DNA of 8,227 nucleotides from Oscillospiraceae bacterium (GCA_029068025.1 JAIEDJ010000043.1:1-8227), one strand, 5' to 3'. Positions 1 to 5,810 are shown, counted from the first letter of the stretch. Program-made: numbers and translations. The notes: generated by a model not told the origin, from the sequence alone.

Positions 1-2
1 GT

Positions 3-326
3 GGAAGGCGGCTTGACGATACGGAAACAAAGTCCGCCGCCGAGGAAAATCTTAAAAGCGTTCTGGAGGAAAGTCCGTTCTCGCTTGAAGAAAAAAAACA
101 GTACTTTACCAAAAAGTGGAAGAAAGAGCATTGGTATACTTTTGTTATACCGTCGGTCATCGCAATAACCTTTATAATCGTATGCTCGCTGCTGGATAAG
201 CCGCTTGGTGTGGGGATCGGATGCCTGATTCCCGTTCCGGCGCGGATAGTTTCTTACAATAAGATGATGGCTTATGTTGAGGGCAAGGTCTTTAAGATAG
301 AAAAAGATAATGCTAAAAAATACTAA
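3..326 (+). CDS. Unrecognised two-helix membrane protein, C-terminal part (5' end outside window)
   Basis: This frame is open from the window edge and ends at TAA 324-326, giving 107 visible residues. The first 45 or so are charged and hydrophilic (Glu/Lys rich, with a KKWKKEHW stretch next to the membrane). Two hydrophobic segments follow, at about visible residues 46-64 (FVIPSVIAITFIIVCSLL) and 67-84 (LGVGIGCLIPVPARIV), separated by a short DKP turn, so the end of the protein is probably a helical hairpin. The tail is short and basic (KIEKDNAKKY). I do not recognise the family; a regulator or zinc-ribbon protein with a C-terminal membrane anchor is possible, but the missing N-terminus would decide it. 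No terminator hairpin follows, and the SCIFF promoter begins 8 nt after the stop. Its codon use resembles the neighbouring genes. Confidence 0.7.
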   Translation, partial: GRRLDDTETKSAAEENLKSVLEESPFSLEEKKQYFTKKWKKEHWYTFVIPSVIAITFIIVCSLLDKPLGVGIGCLIPVPARIVSYNKMMAYVEGKVFKIEKDNAKKY

Positions 327-333
327 AATCCTC

Positions 334-362
334 TTGAAATCGTCGGAGAAATATGCTATAAT
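334..362 (+). promoter_or_regulatory. Sigma-A promoter of the SCIFF precursor gene
   Basis: TTGAAA (334-339) and a consensus TATAAT (357-362) are separated by exactly 17 bp, and a TG dinucleotide at 354-355 makes an extended -10. Transcription should start near 369, giving a leader of about 38 nt before the TTG start codon. This is among the best promoters in the window and predicts abundant expression of the small peptide. Confidence 0.85.
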
Positions 363-406
363 AATTGTAAGCGGTTATCGCAATACATTTGAAAGAGGTG
401 TTCCCA

Positions 407-550
407 TTGAAGCACGTTGTTACCATCAACAAGGCTAACCTTAAGGCTACTGCCGAGAAGGGCGGCTGCGGCAAGTGCCAGAGCTCCTGCCAGTCTGCTT
501 GCAAGACTTCCTGCACTGTTGCAAACCAGAAATGCGAATCGGTTAAGTAA
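407..550 (+). CDS. scfA: SCIFF ranthipeptide precursor (six cysteines in forty-five residues)
   Basis: This 47-residue peptide starts at TTG (407-409), placed 6 nt after a good Shine-Dalgarno (AGAGGTG, 394-400), and ends at TAA 548-550. The leader half begins MKHVVTINKANLKATAEKGG; the core carries six cysteines at residues 21, 24, 28, 32, 36 and 43, which is the hallmark SCIFF pattern. SCIFF peptides are ribosomally made, post-translationally modified peptides nearly universal in Clostridia. Their radical-SAM maturase (C. thermocellum CteB, T. tengcongensis Tte1186) installs a Cys-Thr thioether at a non-alpha carbon, hence ranthipeptide. In CteA the reported crosslink joins C32 and T37, and this peptide has Cys at 32 and Thr at 37. 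The maturase follows 386 nt downstream, beyond a terminator and a repeat region. The mature product's role is unsettled; quorum-sensing-like signalling has been proposed. The non-ATG start and small size make the gene easy to miss. The family call is very secure. Confidence 0.95.
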   Translation: MKHVVTINKANLKATAEKGGCGKCQSSCQSACKTSCTVANQKCESVK

Positions 551-602
551 AGACGATATGTCCTCTGCGTGTTATGCGCCGCGGGCATTGTCCGAAAAAA
601 CG

Positions 603-644
603 GAGGCAGGAATATGTTCTTGCCTCTTATTTCTATGTTTGTTT
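603..644 (+). terminator. Intrinsic terminator between SCIFF precursor and maturase
   Basis: GAGGCAGGAA (603-612) pairs with TTCTTGCCTC (617-626) over 10 bp, including one G-T wobble, around a TATG tetraloop. An A-rich run (595-600) precedes it and a T-rich tail follows (627-644, interrupted T runs). It should end most transcripts from the SCIFF promoter. I see no convincing promoter between here and the maturase, so the maturase may depend on readthrough. Confidence 0.85.
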
Positions 645-661
645 AAGTAAGTGATATATAG

Positions 662-795
662 GCAAAGATCAATGTTATAAACACGCAGGCAATTCGCGAA
701 ATGAGCGGCGCGGAGGACGGAGCGACAAATGAGCGCAGCCCGGTTCGCGAATTGCAAATTAAAATCAGCAAAGATCAACGTAATAAACACGCAGG
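662..795 (+). repeat. Pair of 28-nt direct repeats (box A) in the maturase leader
   Basis: Copy 1 (662-689) and copy 2 (768-795) match at 26 of 28 positions and are offset by 106 bp. The shared core reads AAGATCAAYGTWATAAAC followed by ACGCAGG. Each copy runs directly into an inverted repeat (689-755 and 795-916). Diverged versions of the same box lie on the minus strand in the flotillin leader (5666-5692 and 5706-5732). I do not recognise it as a known riboswitch, operator or recombination site. Confidence 0.8.
689..755. repeat. Inverted repeat 1 in the maturase leader
   Basis: A perfect 12-bp inverted repeat, GCAATTCGCGAA (689-700) and TTCGCGAATTGC (744-755), encloses a 43-nt G+C-rich centre. 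The centre contains ACGGAGCG and GAGCGCAG, partly shared with the centre of inverted repeat 2 although the arms differ completely. It begins on the last base of the first box-A copy. No T-tract follows, so it is not a terminator. Confidence 0.8.
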
Positions 796-916
796 AATTT
801 CAAAAAGTGTCTAAAAAATTTCTTAAGAAATTTTTTAGACTGGTTCGGACTTGGCTGCTAAGCGTAACGGAGCGCAGCGAAGTGAAGCGTGCAGTCAAGT
901 CCGAATTTTGAAATTC
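795..916. repeat. Nested inverted repeat 2, ending just upstream of the maturase RBS
   Basis: Three nested or adjacent pairings are visible. The outer arms are GAATTTCAAAA (795-805) and TTTTGAAATTC (906-916), perfect over 11 bp. Inside is a perfect 32-bp palindrome (809-840, arm GTCTAAAAAATTTCTT). Then come arms TTCGGACTTGGCTGC (844-858) and its partner (891-905), matching at 14 of 15 positions with the exception able to form a G-U pair in RNA, around a core holding ACGGAGCGCAGCGAAGTGAA. The element ends 8 nt before the AAGGAG of the maturase. The flotillin leader holds a counterpart with the same outer arms (5565-5664). The perfect complementarity of every arm indicates a folded RNA or a palindromic mobile repeat. 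Confidence 0.8.
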
Positions 917-936
917 TTTAAAATAAGGAGTTTTTG

Positions 937-2316
937 ATGATACATAAATTTGAACAGCTTGGTTATAAGATCGTTATAGATCCCGACAGCAACGGCGTTC
1001 ACTTGCTGGACGACTGCGCGTACGATATGCTTGATCATATTTCGGTTCCCGACGGCGGCGAGATGTTCGAGGAAATGCCCGCAGAGCTTATTGAAAGGAT
1101 GTCGGGCTATTCTCAGGAGACAGTTCGTGAAACATATTCGGAATTATACGAATTGTATAAAGAGGGATCTTTATTCGCGCATGATGACTATGAGAAATAT
1201 TCCGATACTATGGTGAAAAGTCCGGTGAAGTCGATGTGTCTGAACGTTTCTCACGACTGCAATCTGCGCTGTGAGTACTGCTTCGCGCAGACAGGCGACT
1301 TTGGCGGGGAACGGTGCGTTATGCCGCCCGAGATCGGGCGCAGGGCGATAGATTTCCTTATCGAGAAGTCCGCGAACCGTGAGAATATCGAGCTGGATTT
1401 CTTCGGCGGCGAACCGCTGATGGCGTGGGATACGGTCGTGGAGACGGTGAATTACGCGCGTTCCATAGAAAAGCAGCACGGAAAGAACTTTCGCTTTACG
1501 ATCACGACAAACGGAGTTCTGCTGGACGACGATAAGATCGACTACATCAACCGCGAGATGAGCAACGTCGTGCTTTCGCTGGACGGACGGCGCGAGGTCA
1601 CGGACAGGATACGCAAGACGCTGAACGGCAAGAGCGTGTATGATGTGATCGTTCCGAAGTTCCAAAGGCTTGTGGAGCGGCGCGGGGACAAGGATCATTA
1701 TGTACGCGCGACATTTACGAAATATAATCTTGACTTTACCGAGGATGTGCTGCATATGCGCGAGCTGGGATTTCAGCAGCTGTCGGCGGAGCCTGTGGTC
1801 ACGGATGAGAAGGAGCCGTATGCGCTCACCGAAGCGGATCTGCCGCGTATATTCGAGGAGTACGACAGGCTGTGCGAGGTGATGGCGGAGCGGCAGAACG
1901 ACAAGGACGCGAAGAAGTTCAACTTCTTCCACTTTATGGTGGATCTGGATCAGGGTCCGTGCGCTATAAAGCGGCTGCGCGGGTGCGGATGCGGAAACGA
2001 CTATGTGGCTGTCGATCCGCACGGAAATATTTACCCGTGTCATCAGTTTGTCGGCATAGATGATTGGAAGATGGGCAACCTAATTGATGGAACGTTTAAT
2101 GACGAGATAAAGACGTATTTCGCTAAGACGCACTTGTATTCCAAGGACGGATGCCGCGATTGCTGGGCTAAGTTTTATTGCTCGGGCGGGTGCAACGCTA
2201 ACAGCTTTATTTATGAGGGCGACTGCCGAAAGCCGCACGCGCTTTCGTGCGAGCTGCAGCGCAAGCGGCTGGAGTGTGCGCTGGCGCTGGCTGTTGACAG
2301 AGCAGTGAAAGAGTAA
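937..2316 (+). CDS. scfB: SCIFF maturase, radical SAM/SPASM thioether-forming enzyme
   Basis: This 459-residue enzyme matures the SCIFF peptide by radical-SAM thioether formation in the cytoplasm. I start it at ATG 937, 6 nt after AAGGAG (925-930); a TTG directly before it (934) would be too close to that site. Residues 1-90 correspond to the RiPP recognition region that binds the leader in CteB. The radical SAM cluster motif CxxxCxxC is C108, C112, C115 within SHDCNLRCEYCF, with GGEP at 157-160. The SPASM region for two auxiliary 4Fe-4S clusters includes C342, C350, C352, the GNIYPC motif (C368), then C406-x2-C409-x5-C415-x3-C419, C430 and C438, so no cluster ligand appears lost. Length and domain order are those of SCIFF maturases. 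Its leader is unusually long and repeat-rich, and no clear promoter of its own is seen. The pairing with a SCIFF gene upstream makes the assignment very secure. Confidence 0.95.
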   Translation: MIHKFEQLGYKIVIDPDSNGVHLLDDCAYDMLDHISVPDGGEMFEEMPAELIERMSGYSQETVRETYSELYELYKEGSLFAHDDYEKYSDTMVKSPVKSMCLNVSHDCNLRCEYCFAQTGDFGGERCVMPPEIGRRAIDFLIEKSANRENIELDFFGGEPLMAWDTVVETVNYARSIEKQHGKNFRFTITTNGVLLDDDKIDYINREMSNVVLSLDGRREVTDRIRKTLNGKSVYDVIVPKFQRLVERRGDKDHYVRATFTKYNLDFTEDVLHMRELGFQQLSAEPVVTDEKEPYALTEADLPRIFEEYDRLCEVMAERQNDKDAKKFNFFHFMVDLDQGPCAIKRLRGCGCGNDYVAVDPHGNIYPCHQFVGIDDWKMGNLIDGTFNDEIKTYFAKTHLYSKDGCRDCWAKFYCSGGCNANSFIYEGDCRKPHALSCELQRKRLECALALAVDRAVKE

Positions 2317-2340
2317 TTTGTATGTTCTTACAAAGTTGAA

Positions 2341-2420
2341 AACCGGGACTCGTCCCTTGAGAATCCCGGTTCTCGCGCTTCGCGCGAGGGTGTTGCTTTA
2401 ATTTTTGTTTTTTTTCAATA
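2341..2420 (+). terminator. Double-hairpin terminator after the SCIFF maturase
   Basis: Two hairpins are stacked. AACCGGGA (2341-2348) pairs with TCCCGGTT (2364-2371), and a tight CTCGCGC-TTC-GCGCGAG follows (2372-2388). T-rich sequence continues to about 2420 (TTTTTG then eight T). The first hairpin has an alternative inner fold, GGGAC (2345-2349) with GTCCC (2352-2356). The second hairpin is separated from the main T-run by about 14 nt. Confidence 0.75.
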
Positions 2421-2471
2421 TTTTTACTTTTTTGTTCAGAATTATTTCACAGAGAGTACACATTGGCGGTT

Positions 2472-2477
2472 TATAAT
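2472..2477 (+). promoter_or_regulatory. Probable -10 of the htrA promoter
   Basis: A consensus TATAAT stands 54 nt before the protease start codon. The best -35 candidate is a weak TTCACA (2446-2451) at an overlong 20-bp spacing, so recognition may need an activator or another sigma factor. No CIRCE-type inverted repeat is seen. A small inverted repeat, ACAGC (2495-2499) and GCTGT (2509-2513), lies in the leader just before GGAGGT. Confidence 0.45.
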
Positions 2478-2531
2478 CTAAACATAACGACAGAACAGCA
2501 AATATAACGCTGTATTTTTGGAGGTCATTTT

Positions 2532-3830
2532 ATGAACGAATTTAATGAAATGAATCAGTCAAACGAGATCCCTGCCGAGGTCGTTGAGATCACAACGGTT
2601 CCCGAAAATAATAAACCGAAAAAGCCGCGCAGAAATCACGCGACCGCAAAGGTTCTATCAATGCTGCTGGCGGTCATCGTTGTCGGCGGCGGCGCAGGCT
2701 TCGGCGGCGCGTATTTCGGCAACAAGGCTTTAAATTCCGCGGCTGTTAATAACAACAGTACACATTTGGTAAACCGTGATCAGAACGCTTCGTATCCCAC
2801 GCTCGATGAGCTTCAGGTCAATACGTCGTCCATTCAGCACACAGTCAATGAAAACGCCGAGTTTAACTCCGACGGAACATATAAGTATACGCGCGACCTT
2901 GTAAAGGCTGTTCAGGACAGTATCGTCTACATTGAGGTGTTCACCGATTACCGCGGCAAGTCCACTCTCGCGGGTTCGGCAAGCGGAATAATCATCTCGC
3001 GTGACGGCTATATCGTCACAAATCATCATGTGGTCAAGGACTGCAACAAGTATACTGTCAAGGTGAACACCACCGACTCCAAGACAGGCGAAAGCGCTTC
3101 TAAAACATATGACGCAAAGCTGCTTGGCGCTGACGAGGATACCGACCTGGCGGTGCTGAAGATCGACGCGCAGAACCTGCAGGCGGCTGTTCTCGGAGAT
3201 TCCGACAAGCTCTGTCTGGGCGACGACGTTGTTGCTATCGGAAATCCGCTTGGACTGGAGACCTCCGTATCCAAGGGCGTTGTTTCAGGTCTTGACCGTC
3301 ATATTTCCGAAAGCGCGAGAAGCCTTTCTTCTATCCAGACCGACGCCGCGATAAACAGCGGAAACTCGGGCGGAGCGCTCTTCAACGGATATGGAGAGGT
3401 CATAGGCGTTGTCAACGAAAAGTACGTAAGCAACTACGCCGAGAGCCTTGGATTTGCGATCACGATCAATGAGGCAAAGAGCGTTATCAATGATCTGATC
3501 TCGAAGGGCTATGTTTCGGGACGCGCTATCCTTGGTATCAGCTATAACAACATTACAGAATACGCCGCCGCTTACCGCGGAATGACCGCGGGCTGGCTGG
3601 TTGCCGAGATCAACCAGGATCTTCCCGTAGCTAAGAGCGGACTTGTGGTCGGCGATACCATAATTAAGATCGACGGCTTTTCCGTGCTGGACGGCAGCGC
3701 ATCTGACGTTTTTGCAAAGAAAAAGCCCGGCGATACGGTCGTAGTTACGGTTGTCCGCACCAATTCCTTCGGGTATGAGCGCAACGTGGATATTACGATC
3801 GAGCTTGGCGAGTCCAAGGGCAATAATTAA
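2532..3830 (+). CDS. htrA: Membrane-anchored HtrA/DegP-family serine protease with one PDZ domain
   Basis: The 432-residue protein is an envelope quality-control protease that cleaves misfolded secreted or membrane proteins. Residues 1-40 are hydrophilic and end in a basic KKPRRN patch; residues 41-62 form one membrane segment (VLSMLLAVIVVGGGAGFGGAYF), placing the rest outside the cell. An Asn-rich linker (about 65-120) precedes the trypsin-like domain. The catalytic triad is His166 (IVTNHHVV), Asp205 (TDLAVLKI) and Ser279 (GNSGGAL), with the oxyanion loop just before the serine. A PDZ domain occupies about residues 333-425 (GISYNN, then SGLVVGDTIIKIDG). Length is typical of Gram-positive HtrA/YkdA/YvtA. 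The ATG lies 6 nt after GGAGGT (2520-2525). The gene is probably monocistronic, lying between the maturase terminator and its own. Which HtrA paralogue it represents cannot be decided here; family membership is very secure. Confidence 0.95.
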   Translation: MNEFNEMNQSNEIPAEVVEITTVPENNKPKKPRRNHATAKVLSMLLAVIVVGGGAGFGGAYFGNKALNSAAVNNNSTHLVNRDQNASYPTLDELQVNTSSIQHTVNENAEFNSDGTYKYTRDLVKAVQDSIVYIEVFTDYRGKSTLAGSASGIIISRDGYIVTNHHVVKDCNKYTVKVNTTDSKTGESASKTYDAKLLGADEDTDLAVLKIDAQNLQAAVLGDSDKLCLGDDVVAIGNPLGLETSVSKGVVSGLDRHISESARSLSSIQTDAAINSGNSGGALFNGYGEVIGVVNEKYVSNYAESLGFAITINEAKSVINDLISKGYVSGRAILGISYNNITEYAAAYRGMTAGWLVAEINQDLPVAKSGLVVGDTIIKIDGFSVLDGSASDVFAKKKPGDTVVVTVVRTNSFGYERNVDITIELGESKGNN

Positions 3831-3865
3831 GACATCTTCCAAATTGTAACCTCTGCATAAATTTA

Positions 3866-3901
3866 CCCCCACATGGCGTAAGCCTTGTGGGGGGATCTTT
3901 T
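3866..3901 (+). terminator. Intrinsic terminator after htrA
   Basis: CCCCCACA (3866-3873) pairs with TGTGGGGG (3886-3893). After one T-T mismatch, GGC pairs with GCC around a GTAA (GNRA-type) tetraloop. ATCTTTT follows. Between convergent htrA and flotillin genes it could also help stop minus-strand transcripts, although the T-tract in that direction is poor. Confidence 0.85.
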
Positions 3902-3940
3902 GCGGTTATACTTATAGAAATCAGATCGGTTCGTTTTTGA

Positions 3941-3977
3941 CAACTAAATAACCAATCACTATTTACTATTAACTATT
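3941..3977. repeat. AT-rich array with 7-bp period at the 3' end of the flotillin gene
   Basis: Degenerate heptamers run AATAACC, AATCACT, ATTTACT, ATTAACT (3947-3974), with a partial unit on the left, and stop next to the flotillin stop codon (TGA on the minus strand, 3978-3980). The 7-bp spacing is clear but the units differ at 1-3 positions. A second 7-bp array occurs at 7468-7502. There is no strong hairpin. Confidence 0.55.
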
Positions 3978-5543
3978 TCAGACTGTAGTAGTCGGACGGT
4001 CGTTGTCAGTAACTTGCGGCGCAACAGGCGGCTTTTCGCTGTTTATGCCGCTTGCTATCGCCTTTCCCTGAACGAAGGAGTTTACCATCTGCTTGAGATC
4101 AATGCCGAGACCGTCCAGCAGACCGGAGGACGCTTGTGTGGTCGCTTCGGTGATGTCCTTGACGAGCTTGGAGGTGTTTCCGTCTCCGTACATCGTGATC
4201 TTGTCGATGTTCTCAAGCGGCTTTGCGATCGCTTCCGCGATGGCGGGCATCTGCTCGAAATACATCTGCAATACGGCGGCTTCTTCCATCTTCTTCATAG
4301 CTTCCGCCTTCTTGTCGAGACCTTCCGCTTCGGCGAGAGCCTTGGCGCGGACCGCTTCCGCTTCCGCAAGACCGCGTGCGCGGATACCCTCCGCTTCCTG
4401 TTCCGCCGCGAAACGTGCCGCTTCGGCGCGTGCCTTCTCGGCGGCGGCTTCGTTCTCGGCTGTTACGAGAATAGCGGCGGCTTCGTTCTTCTTGATCTGC
4501 AGCTCCGCTTCGGAGTTCTGGATATCTTCGTACTTCTTAGCTTCCGCAACACGCTGAGTGGTGTAGAGACGCGCGTCGGCGTTCTGCTCGGCGGCGTACT
4601 TCTGAGCTTCGGCTGTCTTCTTTACCTCCGCTTCGAGGGCGCGTTCCTTGATCTCGGCTTCCTTCGCCTTGATCTCGACTTCCTTTTCCTGCTTTGCGAG
4701 GTTAGCGTTCGCTGTGGTGATCTCTATGGTTTTGCGCTGCTCTTCCTCTTGGATACGGTAAGCCGCGTCAGCTTCCGCCTGCTTGATATCGGCGGCGCGC
4801 TTCAGCTCTGCCTGCTTGATGGCAAGCTCATTCTGGCGAACAGCGATAGCTGTTTCGGAATCGACTTTCGCGTCATTTGCCTTGCGGTTGGCTTCCGCCT
4901 GTGCAATGCGGATATCGCGCTCTGCCTCCGCCTTGGAGATGGCGGCTTTCTTGCGGATCTGCATGGTGTTGTCGATACCCATATCGTTGATAACGCCGTT
5001 GTCGTCAACGAAATTCTGTACGTTGAAGGACACGATCTCGAGACCCATTGCTTTAAGGTCGGGATCCGCGTTCTGACGTACCTTATCGGCGAACGCCTGA
5101 CGGTTGGAGATCATTTCCTCAAGGCGCATCTGACCGACGATCTCACGCATATTACCCTCGAGCACCTCGCGGGCTACGCCGGTGATGTACTGCGCGTTTC
5201 TGTTAAGGAAGTTCTGCTGCGCTCTTTCAATAGTATCCGGCGCGGGGGATATCTTTACGTTTACAACGGCGTCGATCATGATGTTTATGTAGTCTGCTGT
5301 GGGAACTGCCTGGGCTGTCTTTACGTCTACCGACATAAGCGAAAGCTCCAGGGTATCGCAGCGCTCGAAGAACGGCAGCTTTACCGCGGCCTTTCCTATA
5401 ACGACCTTCGCCCTGCGGCGCAGACCGCTTATGATGAACGCTTTGTCGGGCGGCGCTTTGCGGTAGCCCGCCGCGAACATGAAGATCACTATCGCAACAA
5501 TAATAATTGCGGGAATGATAATGCCCTTGTATTCCTCAAACAT
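3978..5543 (-). CDS. floT: Flotillin-like SPFH-domain membrane scaffold protein
   Basis: This 521-residue protein is close in length and layout to B. subtilis FloT (YuaG), which oligomerises at the membrane and organises functional microdomains and fluidity. Residues 8-25 form one hydrophobic N-terminal anchor (IIIPAIIIVAIVIFMFAA). The SPFH/PHB domain covers about 28-200, with the GYRKAPPDKAFIISG entry typical of the family. A long coiled coil (about 200-425), extremely rich in Ala-Glu-Lys with repeated AEAE/EAEA flotillin motifs, follows. The C-terminal region (about 425-495, MYFEQMPAIAEAIAKPLENIDKI) drives oligomerisation in homologues. ATG 5543 lies 6 nt after a perfect AAGGAGG (5550-5556 on the plus strand). 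The NfeD partner (YuaF) that commonly sits beside floT is not visible on either side. It has its own strong promoter and a structured leader, and is divergent from the V/A-ATPase operon. The family call is very secure; the symbol is by analogy. Confidence 0.93.
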   Translation of the reverse strand: MFEEYKGIIIPAIIIVAIVIFMFAAGYRKAPPDKAFIISGLRRRAKVVIGKAAVKLPFFERCDTLELSLMSVDVKTAQAVPTADYINIMIDAVVNVKISPAPDTIERAQQNFLNRNAQYITGVAREVLEGNMREIVGQMRLEEMISNRQAFADKVRQNADPDLKAMGLEIVSFNVQNFVDDNGVINDMGIDNTMQIRKKAAISKAEAERDIRIAQAEANRKANDAKVDSETAIAVRQNELAIKQAELKRAADIKQAEADAAYRIQEEEQRKTIEITTANANLAKQEKEVEIKAKEAEIKERALEAEVKKTAEAQKYAAEQNADARLYTTQRVAEAKKYEDIQNSEAELQIKKNEAAAILVTAENEAAAEKARAEAARFAAEQEAEGIRARGLAEAEAVRAKALAEAEGLDKKAEAMKKMEEAAVLQMYFEQMPAIAEAIAKPLENIDKITMYGDGNTSKLVKDITEATTQASSGLLDGLGIDLKQMVNSFVQGKAIASGINSEKPPVAPQVTDNDRPTTTV

Positions 5544-5564
5544 AATAATCCTCCTTATCTAAAA

Positions 5565-5664
5565 GAAATTTCAAAAACGGCCGGCGCTTCGCACCGTCCT
5601 AGCCAATCCCACCCGGCTACGCGCCTTCGGCGCTTCGCCGTGCGGGATTGCTTTTTGAAATTTC
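5565..5664. repeat. Nested inverted repeat in the flotillin leader, counterpart of 795-916
   Basis: Perfect 13-bp terminal arms GAAATTTCAAAAA (5565-5577) and TTTTTGAAATTTC (5652-5664) enclose a G+C-rich centre with inner pairing of CAATCCC (5603-5609) and GGGATTG (5644-5650). Several GGCGCTTCGC-like words lie inside. Read on the minus strand, the element ends 8 nt before AAGGAGG, as the plus-strand element at 795-916 ends 8 nt before AAGGAG. The outer arms of the two elements share AATTTCAAAA, and both right flanks read CTTT, then A-rich sequence, then ATAAGGAG. Confidence 0.8.
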
Positions 5665-5665
5665 T

Positions 5666-5732
5666 CCTGCTCCCTTATAACGTTGATCTTGTCAAACGCG
5701 CTTTGCTTGGCGTTAATAGTGTTGATCTTGGC
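5666..5732 (-). repeat. Two diverged box-A copies in the flotillin leader
   Basis: On the minus strand, 5732-5706 reads GCCAAGATCAACACTATTAACG and onward, and 5691-5666 reads CAAGATCAACGTTATAAGGG then AGCAGG. Against the plus-strand box at 662-689 the first matches at about 19 of 28 positions; the second matches the GATCAAYGTTATAA core with one change and keeps GCAGG. The short spacer between them holds CAAA-CGCGC-TTTG (5693-5705), a small inverted repeat. Order and orientation relative to the gene are the same as in the maturase leader. Confidence 0.65.
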
Positions 5733-5781
5733 GTGGATGACTGCAATGCGCGATCAAAACGCTAAACTCAACTATACATTA

Positions 5782-5810
5782 ATTATATCATAGTTTAGAA
5801 AAATCGTCAA
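5782..5810 (-). promoter_or_regulatory. Sigma-A promoter of the flotillin gene
   Basis: On the minus strand TTGACG (5810-5805) and TATAAT (5787-5782) are separated by 17 bp, and TGA directly before the -10 makes it an extended -10. Start of transcription is expected near 5775, so the whole repeat-rich leader (about 230 nt) would be in the mRNA. Confidence 0.85.

Noticed and set aside
645..660. TATATA at 655-660 as a -10 for the maturase
   Set aside because: No acceptable -35 lies 16-18 bp upstream.
662..795. CRISPR array suggested by two 28-nt direct repeats
   Set aside because: There are only two copies, the spacer is 78 nt and self-complementary, and there is no cas gene.
729..911. 60-codon open frame ending in a Ser-Glu-Val-Lys-Arg-rich tail
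   Set aside because: It runs through three inverted repeats in the maturase leader and has no ribosome binding site; the reading is a by-product of the repeats.
934..936. TTG as start of the SCIFF maturase
   Set aside because: The following ATG at 937 has the correct 6-nt spacing from AAGGAG, whereas TTG would leave only 3 nt.
1171..2043. 290-codon open frame on the minus strand
   Set aside because: It lies wholly inside the radical SAM maturase, opposite conserved cysteine motifs, with an Arg/His/Val-rich product typical of antisense shadows.
4014..5765. 583-codon open frame on the plus strand opposite flotillin
   Set aside because: It is antisense to a clear flotillin gene with promoter and ribosome site. 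The Ala/Glu/Lys-biased codons of the coiled coil avoid stop codons on the opposite strand, and the product (Leu/Arg/Phe/Gly rich) resembles no family I know.
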